A stretch of 64,000 nucleotides of DNA. Source: Phyllobacterium brassicacearum (GTDB lineage: Bacteria; Pseudomonadota; Alphaproteobacteria; Rhizobiales; Rhizobiaceae). The notes under the pieces were generated by a model that ran no database searches, was not told the origin of the DNA, and was given only the letters and a program-made list of their open reading frames with translations. Shown here piece after piece: positions 16,469 through 25,634 of this stretch. How positions within the stretch are numbered: position 1 is the stretch's first letter; each line of letters opens with the position of its first letter. Made by a program: the position numbers and the translations under genes. The DNA lies in assembly GCF_003010955.1 (NCBI RefSeq), contig NZ_PGGO01000013.1, positions 1 through 64,000 of the forward strand. Direction: 5' to 3'.

Positions 16469-17587
16469 CTATTCGGCCGAAGCCAACGCTTCCCTGCGTG
16501 CCGGGGCGCGATCAATATGCGCCCATTGCGGTCGTTTGAACAAAAATTGCCCGTACCCGCTCCATTGGATCAGTCCGTAAAGGATCACGGGACTAAGCAC
16601 GCCGCTCGCTACCGTAAGAAGCGATATCGTGCCGATGTCGGTGATGATGCCAGTTTTCAGCAGAATGGTACGGGCGATCGCCATTGGCAGGAAGAATGCG
16701 AGATAAACGACGATCGAATGAGCTCCAAGCCAACGCAGTGGTGTGACGACCCTTTCCCACGAGGAGAGGGAGCCTGCAATCAGTGCGGAGACCGAGACGA
16801 TGGCCAAGGCTCCGGCGAAACCGGCGGTCAAGGAGATTACCGGGACGCTGCTCCAGCCGCCGAGGCCGCCTGACGTGTAGCTTTCCTCCGGGATCCAGGC
16901 CGAAAACGGCTCGGATGCAGGATGGAACACCAGCCACCCATTGGTGAGCGCCCAGAAACCGAGAATAGTAAGGGCTACAAGCGGTCGCTGCCGCAGCCAA
17001 TCGGCTAGGCGGAAAATTGCAGGAGCGAAGGCGTAGCCGGCAAAGAAATAGACGAACCGGCTGCAGAATTCGTCAATCACCAACCAGCCGGTGTGGATGG
17101 GCAAGGTTTCCAGAGCTGCGGCAACGCCCAGAACAAACCAGACATTGACGCCCTTGAGGAGGCGCGTGAAGACGAAGAAAACCGGTAATAGATAGATGAA
17201 CCAAAGGGTTCCGAACGGTTGGACAAAGGCCAGAAGATAGGCGGTGATGGCACCCCCTATACCACTTTCTGCAATGATTCCCGGTGCCTTGAACAGGAAC
17301 TGTATGGTCAGCCACAGCACGTAGAAATAAGCAAAGTGGATGATCTTGCGGTCCGTATAACGTAGCCACGGGCGGTCGATCACCAGTCCGAGGAAAAGGC
17401 CCGAAATCAGGAAGAAATCCGGCATTCGGAAAGGCTGGGCAAATGCAACAACCGGGTGCATCCAGCCTCGGGCCCCTGCCTCGTTTTCGACACCGAGAAC
17501 CGAATGCATCATCACGACAAAGATTATGCAGATGCCTTTGGCAATATCGACCCAATCGACCCGTGTCTTTTCACCGGTGCTTACCAT
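16469..17587 (-). CDS. Acyltransferase 3 family membrane protein
   Basis: A 372-residue integral membrane acyltransferase with about ten hydrophobic helices. It begins with the family pattern WVDIAKGICIIFVVMMHS, which includes the conserved His near the end of helix 1, followed by the FLISGLFL loop. Such enzymes O-acylate exported sugars such as periplasmic glucans, exopolysaccharide or LPS; the target here is unknown. An open frame runs back to 17767 but crosses a strong terminator hairpin, so the ATG at 17587 is preferred. Confidence 0.88.
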   Translation of the reverse strand: MVSTGEKTRVDWVDIAKGICIIFVVMMHSVLGVENEAGARGWMHPVVAFAQPFRMPDFFLISGLFLGLVIDRPWLRYTDRKIIHFAYFYVLWLTIQFLFKAPGIIAESGIGGAITAYLLAFVQPFGTLWFIYLLPVFFVFTRLLKGVNVWFVLGVAAALETLPIHTGWLVIDEFCSRFVYFFAGYAFAPAIFRLADWLRQRPLVALTILGFWALTNGWLVFHPASEPFSAWIPEESYTSGGLGGWSSVPVISLTAGFAGALAIVSVSALIAGSLSSWERVVTPLRWLGAHSIVVYLAFFLPMAIARTILLKTGIITDIGTISLLTVASGVLSPVILYGLIQWSGYGQFLFKRPQWAHIDRAPARREALASAE

Positions 17588-17666
17588 TCTCTGTTCCCCA
17601 ACCCGTTCTGCTTTGATACGCGAAAATCGCGAAGAGGAAGTAAAATTCAGGTGATGGATGGTCAAA

Positions 17667-17766
17667 CAAAAAAGCCGGGCAAAAGCCCGGCGAATTGTGA
17701 ACGCTAAAGCGTCCAGAGGGGAACACGCAACGAGCGAAAAATGGGAGGAGAACCACTCGTTACGCA
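17667..17766 (-). ncRNA. Candidate trans-acting small RNA with anti-SD loop (alpha-r14/'cuckoo'-like)
   Basis: A compact minus-strand transcription unit. The promoter is TTGAAA (17801-17796), a 17-base spacer, then TATTTT (17778-17773), which places the start near 17766. The first hairpin pairs 17764-17756 with 17734-17726 (9 bp, one G-U) and its ~21-base loop contains CUCCUCCC (17750-17743), complementary to Shine-Dalgarno sequences. A small ACGCT/AGCGT hairpin follows. The end is an intrinsic terminator: a 7-bp GCCGGGC/GCCCGGC stem (17691-17685, 17680-17674) and six Us. Size (~100 nt) and layout resemble the alpha-r14 (NfeR1) and cuckoo RNAs, whose loop motif is CCUCCUCCC. Identity is inferred. 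Confidence 0.65.
17668..17691 (-). terminator. Rho-independent terminator of the small RNA
   Basis: A perfect 7-bp GC stem (GCCGGGC/GCCCGGC) with a 4-base loop is followed on the minus strand by TTTTTT. It would also stop transcripts from the upstream lipoprotein gene and separates them from the acyltransferase. Confidence 0.85.
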
Positions 17767-17772
17767 TGAATG

Positions 17773-17801
17773 AAAATAGAGCTGCCCCAGATGCTTTTCA
17801 A
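17773..17801 (-). promoter_or_regulatory. Sigma-70-type promoter of the small RNA
   Basis: On the minus strand TTGAAA (17801-17796) and TATTTT (17778-17773) are separated by exactly 17 bases. Each hexamer differs from consensus at one or two positions. The predicted start is 2 bases before the first stem of the small RNA, and no coding sequence begins downstream before its terminator. Confidence 0.65.
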
Positions 17802-17869
17802 GGGGTGCAAGATATTATTTTACGCGCGCGATCATTTTTTGTCTCGGGCGGCTTGGAACCGGCCTGATT

Positions 17870-18067
17870 TTAGTTGGCTGGAGTACGGGGCTGGGCACTC
17901 TGGCCGGAGAATTCCTCCAGATCCTTGCAAACGCCATGGCCGCGCAGCTGGCAACCACCGAGACGATACTGTGCTTCCGATGCCGGTGCAGGATTGAGGC
18001 GCTCTATGGCACCGCCGGCGCAGCCGCTCAACAACACCGACAAACCGGCAAGGACGACAAAACGCAT
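17870..18067 (-). CDS. Small lipoprotein, hypothetical
   Basis: A 65-residue protein with a lipoprotein signal: a hydrophobic stretch ending in the lipobox LSGC, with Cys16 as the lipidation site. The mature part is about 50 residues, has two further Cys (GGCQLRGHGVC) that could form a disulfide, and ends Pro/Gln/Ser-rich. It has no known family. It is divergent from the class A PBP, and the ~180-base promoter region between them may serve both. Confidence 0.7.
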   Translation of the reverse strand: MRFVVLAGLSVLLSGCAGGAIERLNPAPASEAQYRLGGCQLRGHGVCKDLEEFSGQSAQPRTPAN

Positions 18068-18244
18068 TGATTCACTCCGTCATTGATACCGGCAAGGTAG
18101 CGTTGGTTACCTTTTTTCTCAATCGTTCAACGGCGCGTATTAAATCCGATAAACTCGACTTTAACCGCACCTTAAATCGCCGCATTTACCCTGCAACGGG
18201 TCGCGGATCATTCTTGCGGCTCATGTGGGGCGGGACTTCTATTA

Positions 18245-20446
18245 ATGGCATCACGCGATAGGGGCAGACAACGTATCGAGCCGGGGTTCAGTTCGGACCG
18301 CCGTTCGGGCGACGATTTGCGCGCAGATCCGGAGGACAGGCCTGTGGCGAAACGCAAGACCGTACGAAAATCCACCAAATCCAAACGCGGCAAATCCCGC
18401 CGTGGCAGCGGAAGCGGTGGTTTCTTTGGCCTGTTGCGGCGCGCGGTCTATTGGTCGTTCGTGCTCTGCATCTGGGGCGGCATCGCCTTGGCGGGGACGG
18501 TCATCTATTTCGCAGCCAAGATGCCCCAGACAACAACCTGGTCAATTCCGGACCGCCCGCCCAATGTCAAGATCGTTTCGGTCGAGGGCGACCTGATCGC
18601 CAATCGTGGTGCTTCAGGCGGTGAAGCAATCAGCCTGCACGACATGTCACCATACCTGCCAGAGGCTGTGGTCGCCATTGAAGACCGGCGTTTCTACTCG
18701 CATTTCGGCGTCGATCCGATCGGCTTTGCCCGCGCCATGGCAGCCAATGTCATGTCCGGGCGATTGGTCCAGGGTGGGTCGACCATTACCCAACAATTGG
18801 CGAAAAACCTTTTTCTGACGCCGGATCGCACCATCGAACGCAAGGTTCAGGAAGTGTTGCTGGCGCTCTGGCTGGAGCAAAAATACACCAAAGACCAAAT
18901 CCTGGAGATGTATCTGAACCGCGTGTACCTGGGTTCTGGTTCCTATGGTGTTGCCGCGGCCTCACGACGTTATTTCGACAAATCGGCAAAGGAAGTGACC
19001 TTGCCAGAGGCGGCACTGATTGCCGGGCTGTTGAAGGCGCCATCAAGACTGTCGCCGGCACGCGATCCAAAAGCAGCCAGTGAGCGCGCGCAGCTTGTCC
19101 TCGCCGCCATGCGCGAACAGGGCATGATCGGAGACAAGGAACTGACCTTTGCCATGAAGCAGCCGGCAACCCGCGCTGCATCCTATTGGAGCGGCTCGGA
19201 ACAATATGTTGCCGACCGGGTGATGGAGGAGTTGCCGGGTTTGATCGGCGACGTGCGCAGCGACGTCATTGTCGACACCACCGTCGATCTCGGATTGCAA
19301 AAGCTCGGCGAAGCATCAATTCGCGATTTGATCAGCAAGAACGGCGAGAAACTGAATGTTTCGCAAGGTGCGATGGTGTCGATCGATGGCACTGGGGCCG
19401 TGCGAGCACTCATTGGCGGTTATGACTACGCCAACAGTCAGTTCGACCGCGCCAGCGAAGCCAAGCGCCAGCCTGGGTCAGCATTCAAGCCGTTTGTATA
19501 CCTGTCAGCCCTGGAGCAAGGCTTTACACCGGAATCCGTACGCAACGATGCGCCGATTCGCATCGGCAATTGGACACCTGGAAACTACAACGGCAAATAT
19601 TTCGGCAAAGTCACGCTTGCCGAGGCGCTTGCACGCTCGTTGAATTCGGTTTCGGCGCAGCTGGTGATGGAAGTAGGGCCCAAGACTGTTGTCTCGACCG
19701 CACACCGCCTGGGGATCGAATCCAACCTCACCTCGAATGCCTCACTGGCGCTCGGAACGTCCGAAGTCACGCTGCTTGAGCTGACCGATTCCTTCGTGCC
19801 TTTTGCCAATGGCGGCTACAAGGCGCCGCTGCACATTATTCGCCGTGTGACTACCAATGAAGGCAAGGTGCTTTACGAGTACAAAAGCCCGGCGCCGAAC
19901 CGCGTCATTGACCTGCGCAATGTCGGGATGATAAATGCGATGCTGCGGCAGACAGTCGAAAGCGGGACGGCCACCAAGGCGAAGTTCGGTTGGCCAGCGG
20001 CCGGAAAGACCGGGACAAGCCAGAATTTCCGCGACGCCTGGTTCATCGGGTACACATCGAACCTGGCAACGGGCGTGTGGTTCGGCAATGACGACGGCAG
20101 ACCGACAAAGAAAATTACAGGCGGTTCGCTGCCTGCTATCGCCTGGAAAGACTTCATGGTTGCCGCCCACAAGGGTGTGCCGGTGGCGTCACTGCCAGGT
20201 GAATATCAGCTGGATCAGCAGGTCAACGATGGCAACGATATTTTGCCGTCGTCCGGAGTAGACCCCGCGGCGCCTGCATCCGAGGGAGTGCCATCAGCGC
20301 AACTCAACCCGGCAGGGCCCATGCCGCCGGTTGACGTCGGGAACCAGACTGGATCAACCCGTCCGGTTCCGCCGGCGAATGTTGGCAGCAATGGTCAGAA
20401 GGGCCGTAAGACCACCACGCTATTCGATTTGATCATGGGAAACTGA
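18245..20446 (+). CDS. Class A penicillin-binding protein (bifunctional peptidoglycan synthase)
   Basis: A 733-residue inner-membrane enzyme. A basic cytoplasmic tail (1-60) and one membrane helix (about 66-90) precede the glycosyltransferase 51 domain, with catalytic Glu146 in EDRRFYSHFG and the GGSTITQQLAKN motif (178-189). The transpeptidase domain has Ser412-x2-Lys415 (SAFK), Ser465-x-Asn467 (SLN) and Lys588-Thr-Gly (KTGT). The last ~80 residues are Pro/Gly/Asn-rich and probably disordered. It polymerises and crosslinks peptidoglycan. It could be called PBP1A/PbpC-like; the exact subgroup is uncertain. Confidence 0.92.
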   Translation: MASRDRGRQRIEPGFSSDRRSGDDLRADPEDRPVAKRKTVRKSTKSKRGKSRRGSGSGGFFGLLRRAVYWSFVLCIWGGIALAGTVIYFAAKMPQTTTWSIPDRPPNVKIVSVEGDLIANRGASGGEAISLHDMSPYLPEAVVAIEDRRFYSHFGVDPIGFARAMAANVMSGRLVQGGSTITQQLAKNLFLTPDRTIERKVQEVLLALWLEQKYTKDQILEMYLNRVYLGSGSYGVAAASRRYFDKSAKEVTLPEAALIAGLLKAPSRLSPARDPKAASERAQLVLAAMREQGMIGDKELTFAMKQPATRAASYWSGSEQYVADRVMEELPGLIGDVRSDVIVDTTVDLGLQKLGEASIRDLISKNGEKLNVSQGAMVSIDGTGAVRALIGGYDYANSQFDRASEAKRQPGSAFKPFVYLSALEQGFTPESVRNDAPIRIGNWTPGNYNGKYFGKVTLAEALARSLNSVSAQLVMEVGPKTVVSTAHRLGIESNLTSNASLALGTSEVTLLELTDSFVPFANGGYKAPLHIIRRVTTNEGKVLYEYKSPAPNRVIDLRNVGMINAMLRQTVESGTATKAKFGWPAAGKTGTSQNFRDAWFIGYTSNLATGVWFGNDDGRPTKKITGGSLPAIAWKDFMVAAHKGVPVASLPGEYQLDQQVNDGNDILPSSGVDPAAPASEGVPSAQLNPAGPMPPVDVGNQTGSTRPVPPANVGSNGQKGRKTTTLFDLIMGN

Positions 20447-20450
20447 CGGC

Positions 20451-21941
20451 TTAGCTCGTCAGCGTCCGCTTTACCGCGGTTTTCCAACCCGCAAGCTTCG
20501 TCTTACGGGTTTTCTCGTCCATTTTCGGGGTGAATTGCACGTCACGTTCCCATGTCTTGGAAAACTCGCGCCTGTTTGGCCAGATACCGGCTTTTGAGCC
20601 GGCAAGCCAGGCAGCGCCGAGAGCCGTCGTCTCGAGGATCTCTGGACGGTCTACCGGCGCATCGAGGATGTCGGCGAGGCGCTGCATGGTCCAGTCAGAC
20701 GCGACCATGCCGCCATCGACACGCAGCACCGTTTTCGTGCCGGATGACTTCCAATCCTTGCGCATGGCGTCAAGCAGGTCGCGCGTCTGGTAGGCAACCG
20801 ACTCAAGCGCCGCACGCGCGAACTCCGCCGGGCCGGTGTTGCGGGTAAGACCGTAGATCGCGCCGCGCGCTTCCGCATCCCAATGGGGAGCGCCAAGACC
20901 GACAAAGGCCGGAACCAGATAGACGTTCTGACTGGGATCCGCCTGATCGGCGAGCTTACCGGTCTCCGGCGCCGATCCGATGATCTTCAGTCCATCGCGC
21001 AACCATTGTACGGCCGCGCCAGCGATGAAAATGGAGCCTTCCAGCGCGTAGGTCGTCTTGCCATTGAGCCGGTATGCAATCGTCGTCAGCAACCGGTTCT
21101 TCGACAGGACCATGTCGCTGCCGGTGTTGAGGAGCGCAAAGCAACCGGTGCCATACGTCGATTTGAACATGCCCGGCTCGAAACAGGCCTGGCCAATAGT
21201 GGCGGCGTGCTGGTCGCCGGCGACGCCAAGAATGGGAATCGTTGCGCCGAACAGTTCGGCCTCGGCGGCACCGTAATTGGCGGCGCAATCCTTGACTTCC
21301 GGCAGCATGGCACGAGGGATGCGGAGTATATCCAGCAGCTCATCATCCCACTCATTCGTGGCGATGTTGAAGAGCAGCGTCCGCGAGGCATTTGTGGCGT
21401 CAGTCGCGTGCACCTTGCCGCCGGTCAGCCGCCAGATGAGAAAACAATCGACTGTCCCGAACAATAACTCGCCGTTGGCGGCGCGTTTTCGCGCGCCCGG
21501 GACCTTGTCCAGGATCCACGCAAGCTTGGTACCGGAGAAATAGGGGTCAAGAAGGAGGCCCGTTTTCTTGGTGAACGTCTTTTCGAGCCCTTGTTTCTTC
21601 AGTCTCTGGCAGATCGGCGCCGTGCGTCTGTCCTGCCAGACAATGGCATTATGGACAGGTTTTCCCGTCGCCTTGTCCCAGACGATGACGGTCTCGCGTT
21701 GATTGGTGATGCCGATGGCGGCAACATCGCCCGCATGTATCTTGGCGTTCTCGATCGCGACTTGACATGTGCTGAGGACGGATTGCCAGATTTCTTCCGG
21801 ATCATGCTCGACCCAACCGGACTGCGGATAGATCTGTGTGAATTCCTGCTGGCTTTTGCCAACGACCTTGCGATTCTTGTCAAAAATAATGGCGCGGCTC
21901 GATGTGGTGCCTTGATCGATGGCCAGAACATATCCGTTCAT
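20451..21941 (-). CDS. glpK: Glycerol kinase
   Basis: A 496-residue FGGY kinase that converts glycerol to sn-glycerol 3-phosphate. The phosphate-binding loop [10 protein letters not shown] is at 7-16, and [11 protein letters not shown] and the C-terminal LRVDGGM are typical of GlpK. The ATG at 21941 gives the usual family length; an upstream extension to 22004 has no matching residues. No glpD or glpF lies nearby. It converges on the PBP gene with a 4-base gap. CTGACG/CGTCAG (20443-20448, 20457-20462) brackets both stop codons as a weak hairpin. Confidence 0.96.
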   Translation of the reverse strand: MNGYVLAIDQGTTSSRAIIFDKNRKVVGKSQQEFTQIYPQSGWVEHDPEEIWQSVLSTCQVAIENAKIHAGDVAAIGITNQRETVIVWDKATGKPVHNAIVWQDRRTAPICQRLKKQGLEKTFTKKTGLLLDPYFSGTKLAWILDKVPGARKRAANGELLFGTVDCFLIWRLTGGKVHATDATNASRTLLFNIATNEWDDELLDILRIPRAMLPEVKDCAANYGAAEAELFGATIPILGVAGDQHAATIGQACFEPGMFKSTYGTGCFALLNTGSDMVLSKNRLLTTIAYRLNGKTTYALEGSIFIAGAAVQWLRDGLKIIGSAPETGKLADQADPSQNVYLVPAFVGLGAPHWDAEARGAIYGLTRNTGPAEFARAALESVAYQTRDLLDAMRKDWKSSGTKTVLRVDGGMVASDWTMQRLADILDAPVDRPEILETTALGAAWLAGSKAGIWPNRREFSKTWERDVQFTPKMDEKTRKTKLAGWKTAVKRTLTS

Positions 21942-22061
21942 GCTTCCCCCCTGATTTGCGGTCACAATATTTATCTGAGCGGAGCAGATCAATCGTTGCG
22001 ACATGATATGCCTCGAATTTCACGCTGCGATGCGATAATGCTGTGCCAACGGAGTATTCAC

Positions 22062-22811
22062 ATGACCAATGATGAACCACGCAAGGTGCTTGTGCTAACC
22101 GGTGCCAGCCGCGGTATCGGCCACGCCACTGTCAAACGTTTCTCGCGCGCAGGCTGGCGCGTCATCACCTGTTCCCGCCAGAGCTTTGACGACAATTGTC
22201 CTTGGCCGGCCGGTCCCGAGGACCACATCAAGGTGGATCTGGCCGATCCCGCCGACGTCGACCATGCAGTTTCTGAGATACAGCAACGGCTTGCGGCCGA
22301 AGGCGGCAAACTCAATGCACTCGTGAACAATGCCGGCATTTCGCCGAAGAACAGCACGGGCGACCGGCTTGATTCGATCGAGACACCAATGCAGACATGG
22401 ATGACGGTGTTTCAGGTGAACTTCTTTGCGCCGATCATGCTCGCTCGCGGTCTGTTCAAGGAGCTTGAGGCGGCACAGGGGTCGGTGGTCAATGTGACCT
22501 CGATTGCGGGCAGCCGCGTCCATCCTTTCGCAGGAACGGCCTATGCGACCTCCAAAGCTGCACTGGCTTCGCTGACCCGGGAAATGGCATCGGATTTTGG
22601 GCCGCACGGCATTCGCGTCAATGCGATTGCACCGGGTGAAATCGATACGGCGATACTCTCTCCAGGGACCGACAAGCTGGTCGAGCATTTGCCGTTGCGA
22701 CGTCTTGGCAAGACGGCCGAGGTGGCTGAGACGATTTACTTCCTGTGCACCGAGTCGTCTTCTTATGTGACCGGATCGGAGATCCACATCAACGGCGGGC
22801 AGCACGTTTAA
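22062..22811 (+). CDS. SDR-family oxidoreductase (FabG-like)
   Basis: A 249-residue classical short-chain dehydrogenase: GASRGIG (14-20), NNAG (89-92) and catalytic Ser147, Tyr161 and Lys165. The substrate cannot be told. The nearby xylose and glycerol genes make a sugar or polyol plausible, but FabG-like enzymes are too general to be sure. The ATG at 22062 follows an AACGGAG site. It is divergent from glpK with a 120-base promoter region and is followed by a clear terminator. Confidence 0.88.
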   Translation: MTNDEPRKVLVLTGASRGIGHATVKRFSRAGWRVITCSRQSFDDNCPWPAGPEDHIKVDLADPADVDHAVSEIQQRLAAEGGKLNALVNNAGISPKNSTGDRLDSIETPMQTWMTVFQVNFFAPIMLARGLFKELEAAQGSVVNVTSIAGSRVHPFAGTAYATSKAALASLTREMASDFGPHGIRVNAIAPGEIDTAILSPGTDKLVEHLPLRRLGKTAEVAETIYFLCTESSSYVTGSEIHINGGQHV

Positions 22812-22813
22812 TA

Positions 22814-22845
22814 GCCTGCCCTCCCCGTGGAGCGGGCAGGCTTTT
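22814..22845 (+). terminator. Rho-independent terminator after the SDR gene
   Basis: GCCTGCCC (22814-22821) pairs with GGGCAGGC (22834-22841), followed by TTTT. It lies 2 bases after the SDR stop and 5 bases before the convergent xylA stop. It may also slow transcription from xylA, although the minus-strand tail is less T-rich. Confidence 0.85.
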
Positions 22846-22850
22846 GATGT

Positions 22851-24161
22851 TCAAACGTAGCGGTTAACGACGTTCTCGAGGTATTCCTGCTTGCCCGAAC
22901 GCGGTTGCGGCTGAATGTTGTTTCCTTCAACTTTCTTGGCAATGTCTTCGAGCGAGAGTTTACCCGAAAGCATGGCTTGCCCATCCGGCTTGGACCAGCC
23001 TGCGTAACGCTCGTCAACAAAGCTGGTCAGAACCTTGTCTTCGATCATCTTCGCTGCCGCCTTGAGACCCCGGGCGCACGTGTCCATGCCGCCGATATGC
23101 GCGATCAGCAAATCCTGGGGATCAAGCGACTGCCGGCGCAGCTTGGCGTCGAAGTTCGTGCCGCCCGTCGTGAAACCACCAGCCTTGAGGATCTCGTAAT
23201 AGGCCAGGGCTACTTCCGGAACATTGTTCGGGAACTGGTCCGTGTCCCAACCGGACTGATAATCGTTACGGTTCATGTCGATTGAACCTAAAATGCCCAA
23301 GGCGGCAGCCGTTGCCAGCTCATGCTCGAAGGAATGGCCGGCAAGGATTGCATGTCCCTGTTCGAGATTGACCTTCACTTCGTTTTCGAGCCCGAACCGC
23401 TTGAGGAAGCCGTAAACCGTCGCAGTGTCGTAATCATACTGGTGCTTGGTTGGTTCTTGCGGCTTTGGTTCGATGAGGATTGCGCCCTTGAAGCCGATCT
23501 TGTGTTTGTAATCGACGACGAGACTGAGGAAGCGGCCCATCTGGTCGAGTTCGCGTTTCATGTCGGTGTTGAGCAGCGTTTCGTAGCCTTCGCGGCCGCC
23601 CCAAAGGACGTAGTTCTCGCCCTTTAGCTTCTGCGTGACATCGATACAGGTTTTGACGGTTGCGGCAGCGTAGGCGAATACATCGGGGTCCGGATTTGTT
23701 GCTGCACCGGACATGTAGCGGCGGTTGGAGAAAAGATTAGCTGTGCCCCAAAGCAGTTTAGTGCCGGTCATTGCCATCTTGCCTTCGAAATAATCGGCGA
23801 TTTCGTAGAGACGCTTGTTACTTTCCGCGATCGTATCGCCTTCCGGACGCACATCGGCATCATGGAAACAGAAATACGGTGCGCCAAGAATGGAAAACAT
23901 CTCGAACGCAACGTCCGCCTTCAGCCTTGCCCCATCCATCGTGTCGTTGAACCAAGGACGTTCGAAAGTCTGGCCACCGAAGGGATCCCCGCCCGGCCAT
24001 ACGAAAGAATGCCAATAGGCGATGGCAAAACGCAGATGGTCCTCTTGCCGCTTGCCGAGAACAATCTCGTCGGGATTGTAGAAGCGATAGGCGAGCGGAT
24101 TGATGCTTTCCGGGCCTTCGTACGTGATGGGTTTTATATCACCAAAGAATCCGCTGCTCAT
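22851..24161 (-). CDS. xylA: Xylose isomerase
   Basis: A 436-residue metal-dependent enzyme that isomerises D-xylose to D-xylulose. Catalytic His100 and Asp103 (FCFHDAD) and the metal/substrate residues Glu231 and Lys233 ([12 protein letters not shown]) are present. The length is that of the long (class II) isomerases. Its ATG overlaps the xylB stop (ATGA), with AAGGAG inside the end of xylB as its ribosome site, so translation is coupled. It is the last gene of the xylR-xylB-xylA row. Confidence 0.97.
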   Translation of the reverse strand: MSSGFFGDIKPITYEGPESINPLAYRFYNPDEIVLGKRQEDHLRFAIAYWHSFVWPGGDPFGGQTFERPWFNDTMDGARLKADVAFEMFSILGAPYFCFHDADVRPEGDTIAESNKRLYEIADYFEGKMAMTGTKLLWGTANLFSNRRYMSGAATNPDPDVFAYAAATVKTCIDVTQKLKGENYVLWGGREGYETLLNTDMKRELDQMGRFLSLVVDYKHKIGFKGAILIEPKPQEPTKHQYDYDTATVYGFLKRFGLENEVKVNLEQGHAILAGHSFEHELATAAALGILGSIDMNRNDYQSGWDTDQFPNNVPEVALAYYEILKAGGFTTGGTNFDAKLRRQSLDPQDLLIAHIGGMDTCARGLKAAAKMIEDKVLTSFVDERYAGWSKPDGQAMLSGKLSLEDIAKKVEGNNIQPQPRSGKQEYLENVVNRYV

Positions 24162-25612
24162 GACTGAACTCCTTTTAATGCTGGATAGAGGTTGTGATAG
24201 CGATTGTACGCGGCGTCGAAGGCGTCGGTGAGAGCCGTTTCGGGTTCGATCGTGTAATCTGTGGAAGGTGCGGCACAGATTGCGCGAGGGTCGCCATTTT
24301 CTGCAGCGATAAGACCGAGCCGGGCGGCGCCAAATGCAGCACCGAAATCACCATCGGCCGGAACGTCGACCGGGATGTTCAGCGCCGTCGCGATAGCCTT
24401 GAGCCAGTAGGTCGAACGCGAACCACCGCCAACTGCTGTCACGCGCTCAAGCTTTGTCCCCGCGGCGGCAAGCGCGTGCAGGCAGTCGCGAAACGCAAAG
24501 GCAACGCCTTCAAGGACAGCCTGCGTCAGGACAGCCCGGTCGCTGGCGTGTTCGAGGCCATGGAACGAGCCGCGGATGGCGGAATCGTTGAGCGGTGTGC
24601 GCTCACCGGAAAGATAGGGGAGGAATGTGACGCCGGAAGGTGCGCGCAACTGGTCACCAAGCTCACCCGTCAGTTCTGCCGGCTGGCGGGATGCGATCCC
24701 TGCATACCAGTTCAGCGCGTCGGTCGCCGACAGGATAACCCCCATCTGGTGCCAGGTGTTTGGAAGGGCATGGCAGAAGGTATGAACGGCGCTTTGGGGA
24801 TTGGGCAGATAGGCACTGTTGGCCGCAAAAAGCACGCCGGAGGTGCCGAGCGACACAAAGGCATGGCCTTCAGCGACTGTCCCCATGCCGCAGGCTGAAG
24901 CAGCGTTGTCACCGGCACCGCCTGCCACCACCACGCTGGTGCCCATACCCCAGCGCGCTGCAAGGTCAGCTTTCAATTTACCGGAAACCTCGGTTCCTTC
25001 GACAAGCGAGGGCATAAAGCTTGCATCGAGACCGGTTGCGGCAAGCAGTTCTGGAGACCAGGCGCGTTTGCCGACATCGAGCCACGAAGTACCCGCTGCA
25101 TCGGACATTTCCGATACATGCTCGCCCGTGAGCCATAGCCGCAAGTAGTCCTTTGGCAGGAGCACTCGGCTGAGCTTAGCGAAGACATCAGGCTCGTTGT
25201 TCTTGACCCAGGCGATTTTGGGTGCGGTGAACCCGGGGAACACGATGTTGCCGCTCAGCGCGCGGAAGATTGGGTTGCTGTCGAATTCGGCGGCTTCCTT
25301 ATGGCTGCGCGTATCATTCCATAGAATGCAAGGCCGCAGCACCTGATCACCGGCATCGAGCAGCGTTGCTCCGTGCATCTGGCCTGACAGACCGATACCC
25401 TTTACAGCAGCAAGTTCCTTGCCATGCGTGGCTCTGACCGCTGCAACCGCACCCTCGGTGGCCTTGATCCAGTGGGATGGATCTTGCTCCGACCATCCAG
25501 ATTGTGGCCGCGAGATATCGAGTATCCCGGTACCCGAGGCTATGACGGACTGTTTCTCGTCGATCAGCAATGCCTTGACACCGGACGTGCCCAAATCGAG
25601 ACCTAGATACAT
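24158..25612 (-). CDS. xylB: Xylulokinase
   Basis: A 484-residue FGGY kinase that phosphorylates D-xylulose to D-xylulose 5-phosphate for the pentose phosphate pathway. The N-terminal loop is [11 protein letters not shown] (6-16), followed by [11 protein letters not shown] and [14 protein letters not shown], which are typical of XylB. An AGGAGA site precedes the ATG. It lies 22 bases after xylR and overlaps xylA by 4 bases, forming one operon. It probably also handles D-xylulose made by the polyol dehydrogenases upstream in this window. Confidence 0.95.
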   Translation of the reverse strand: MYLGLDLGTSGVKALLIDEKQSVIASGTGILDISRPQSGWSEQDPSHWIKATEGAVAAVRATHGKELAAVKGIGLSGQMHGATLLDAGDQVLRPCILWNDTRSHKEAAEFDSNPIFRALSGNIVFPGFTAPKIAWVKNNEPDVFAKLSRVLLPKDYLRLWLTGEHVSEMSDAAGTSWLDVGKRAWSPELLAATGLDASFMPSLVEGTEVSGKLKADLAARWGMGTSVVVAGGAGDNAASACGMGTVAEGHAFVSLGTSGVLFAANSAYLPNPQSAVHTFCHALPNTWHQMGVILSATDALNWYAGIASRQPAELTGELGDQLRAPSGVTFLPYLSGERTPLNDSAIRGSFHGLEHASDRAVLTQAVLEGVAFAFRDCLHALAAAGTKLERVTAVGGGSRSTYWLKAIATALNIPVDVPADGDFGAAFGAARLGLIAAENGDPRAICAAPSTDYTIEPETALTDAFDAAYNRYHNLYPALKGVQS

Positions 25613-25634
25613 AGATTCTTCTCCTGAAATTTAG

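Noticed and set aside
17588-17767. 60-residue N-terminal extension of the acyltransferase
   Set aside because: It would translate through a perfect terminator hairpin with a U-run, and the conserved domain starts after residue 61.
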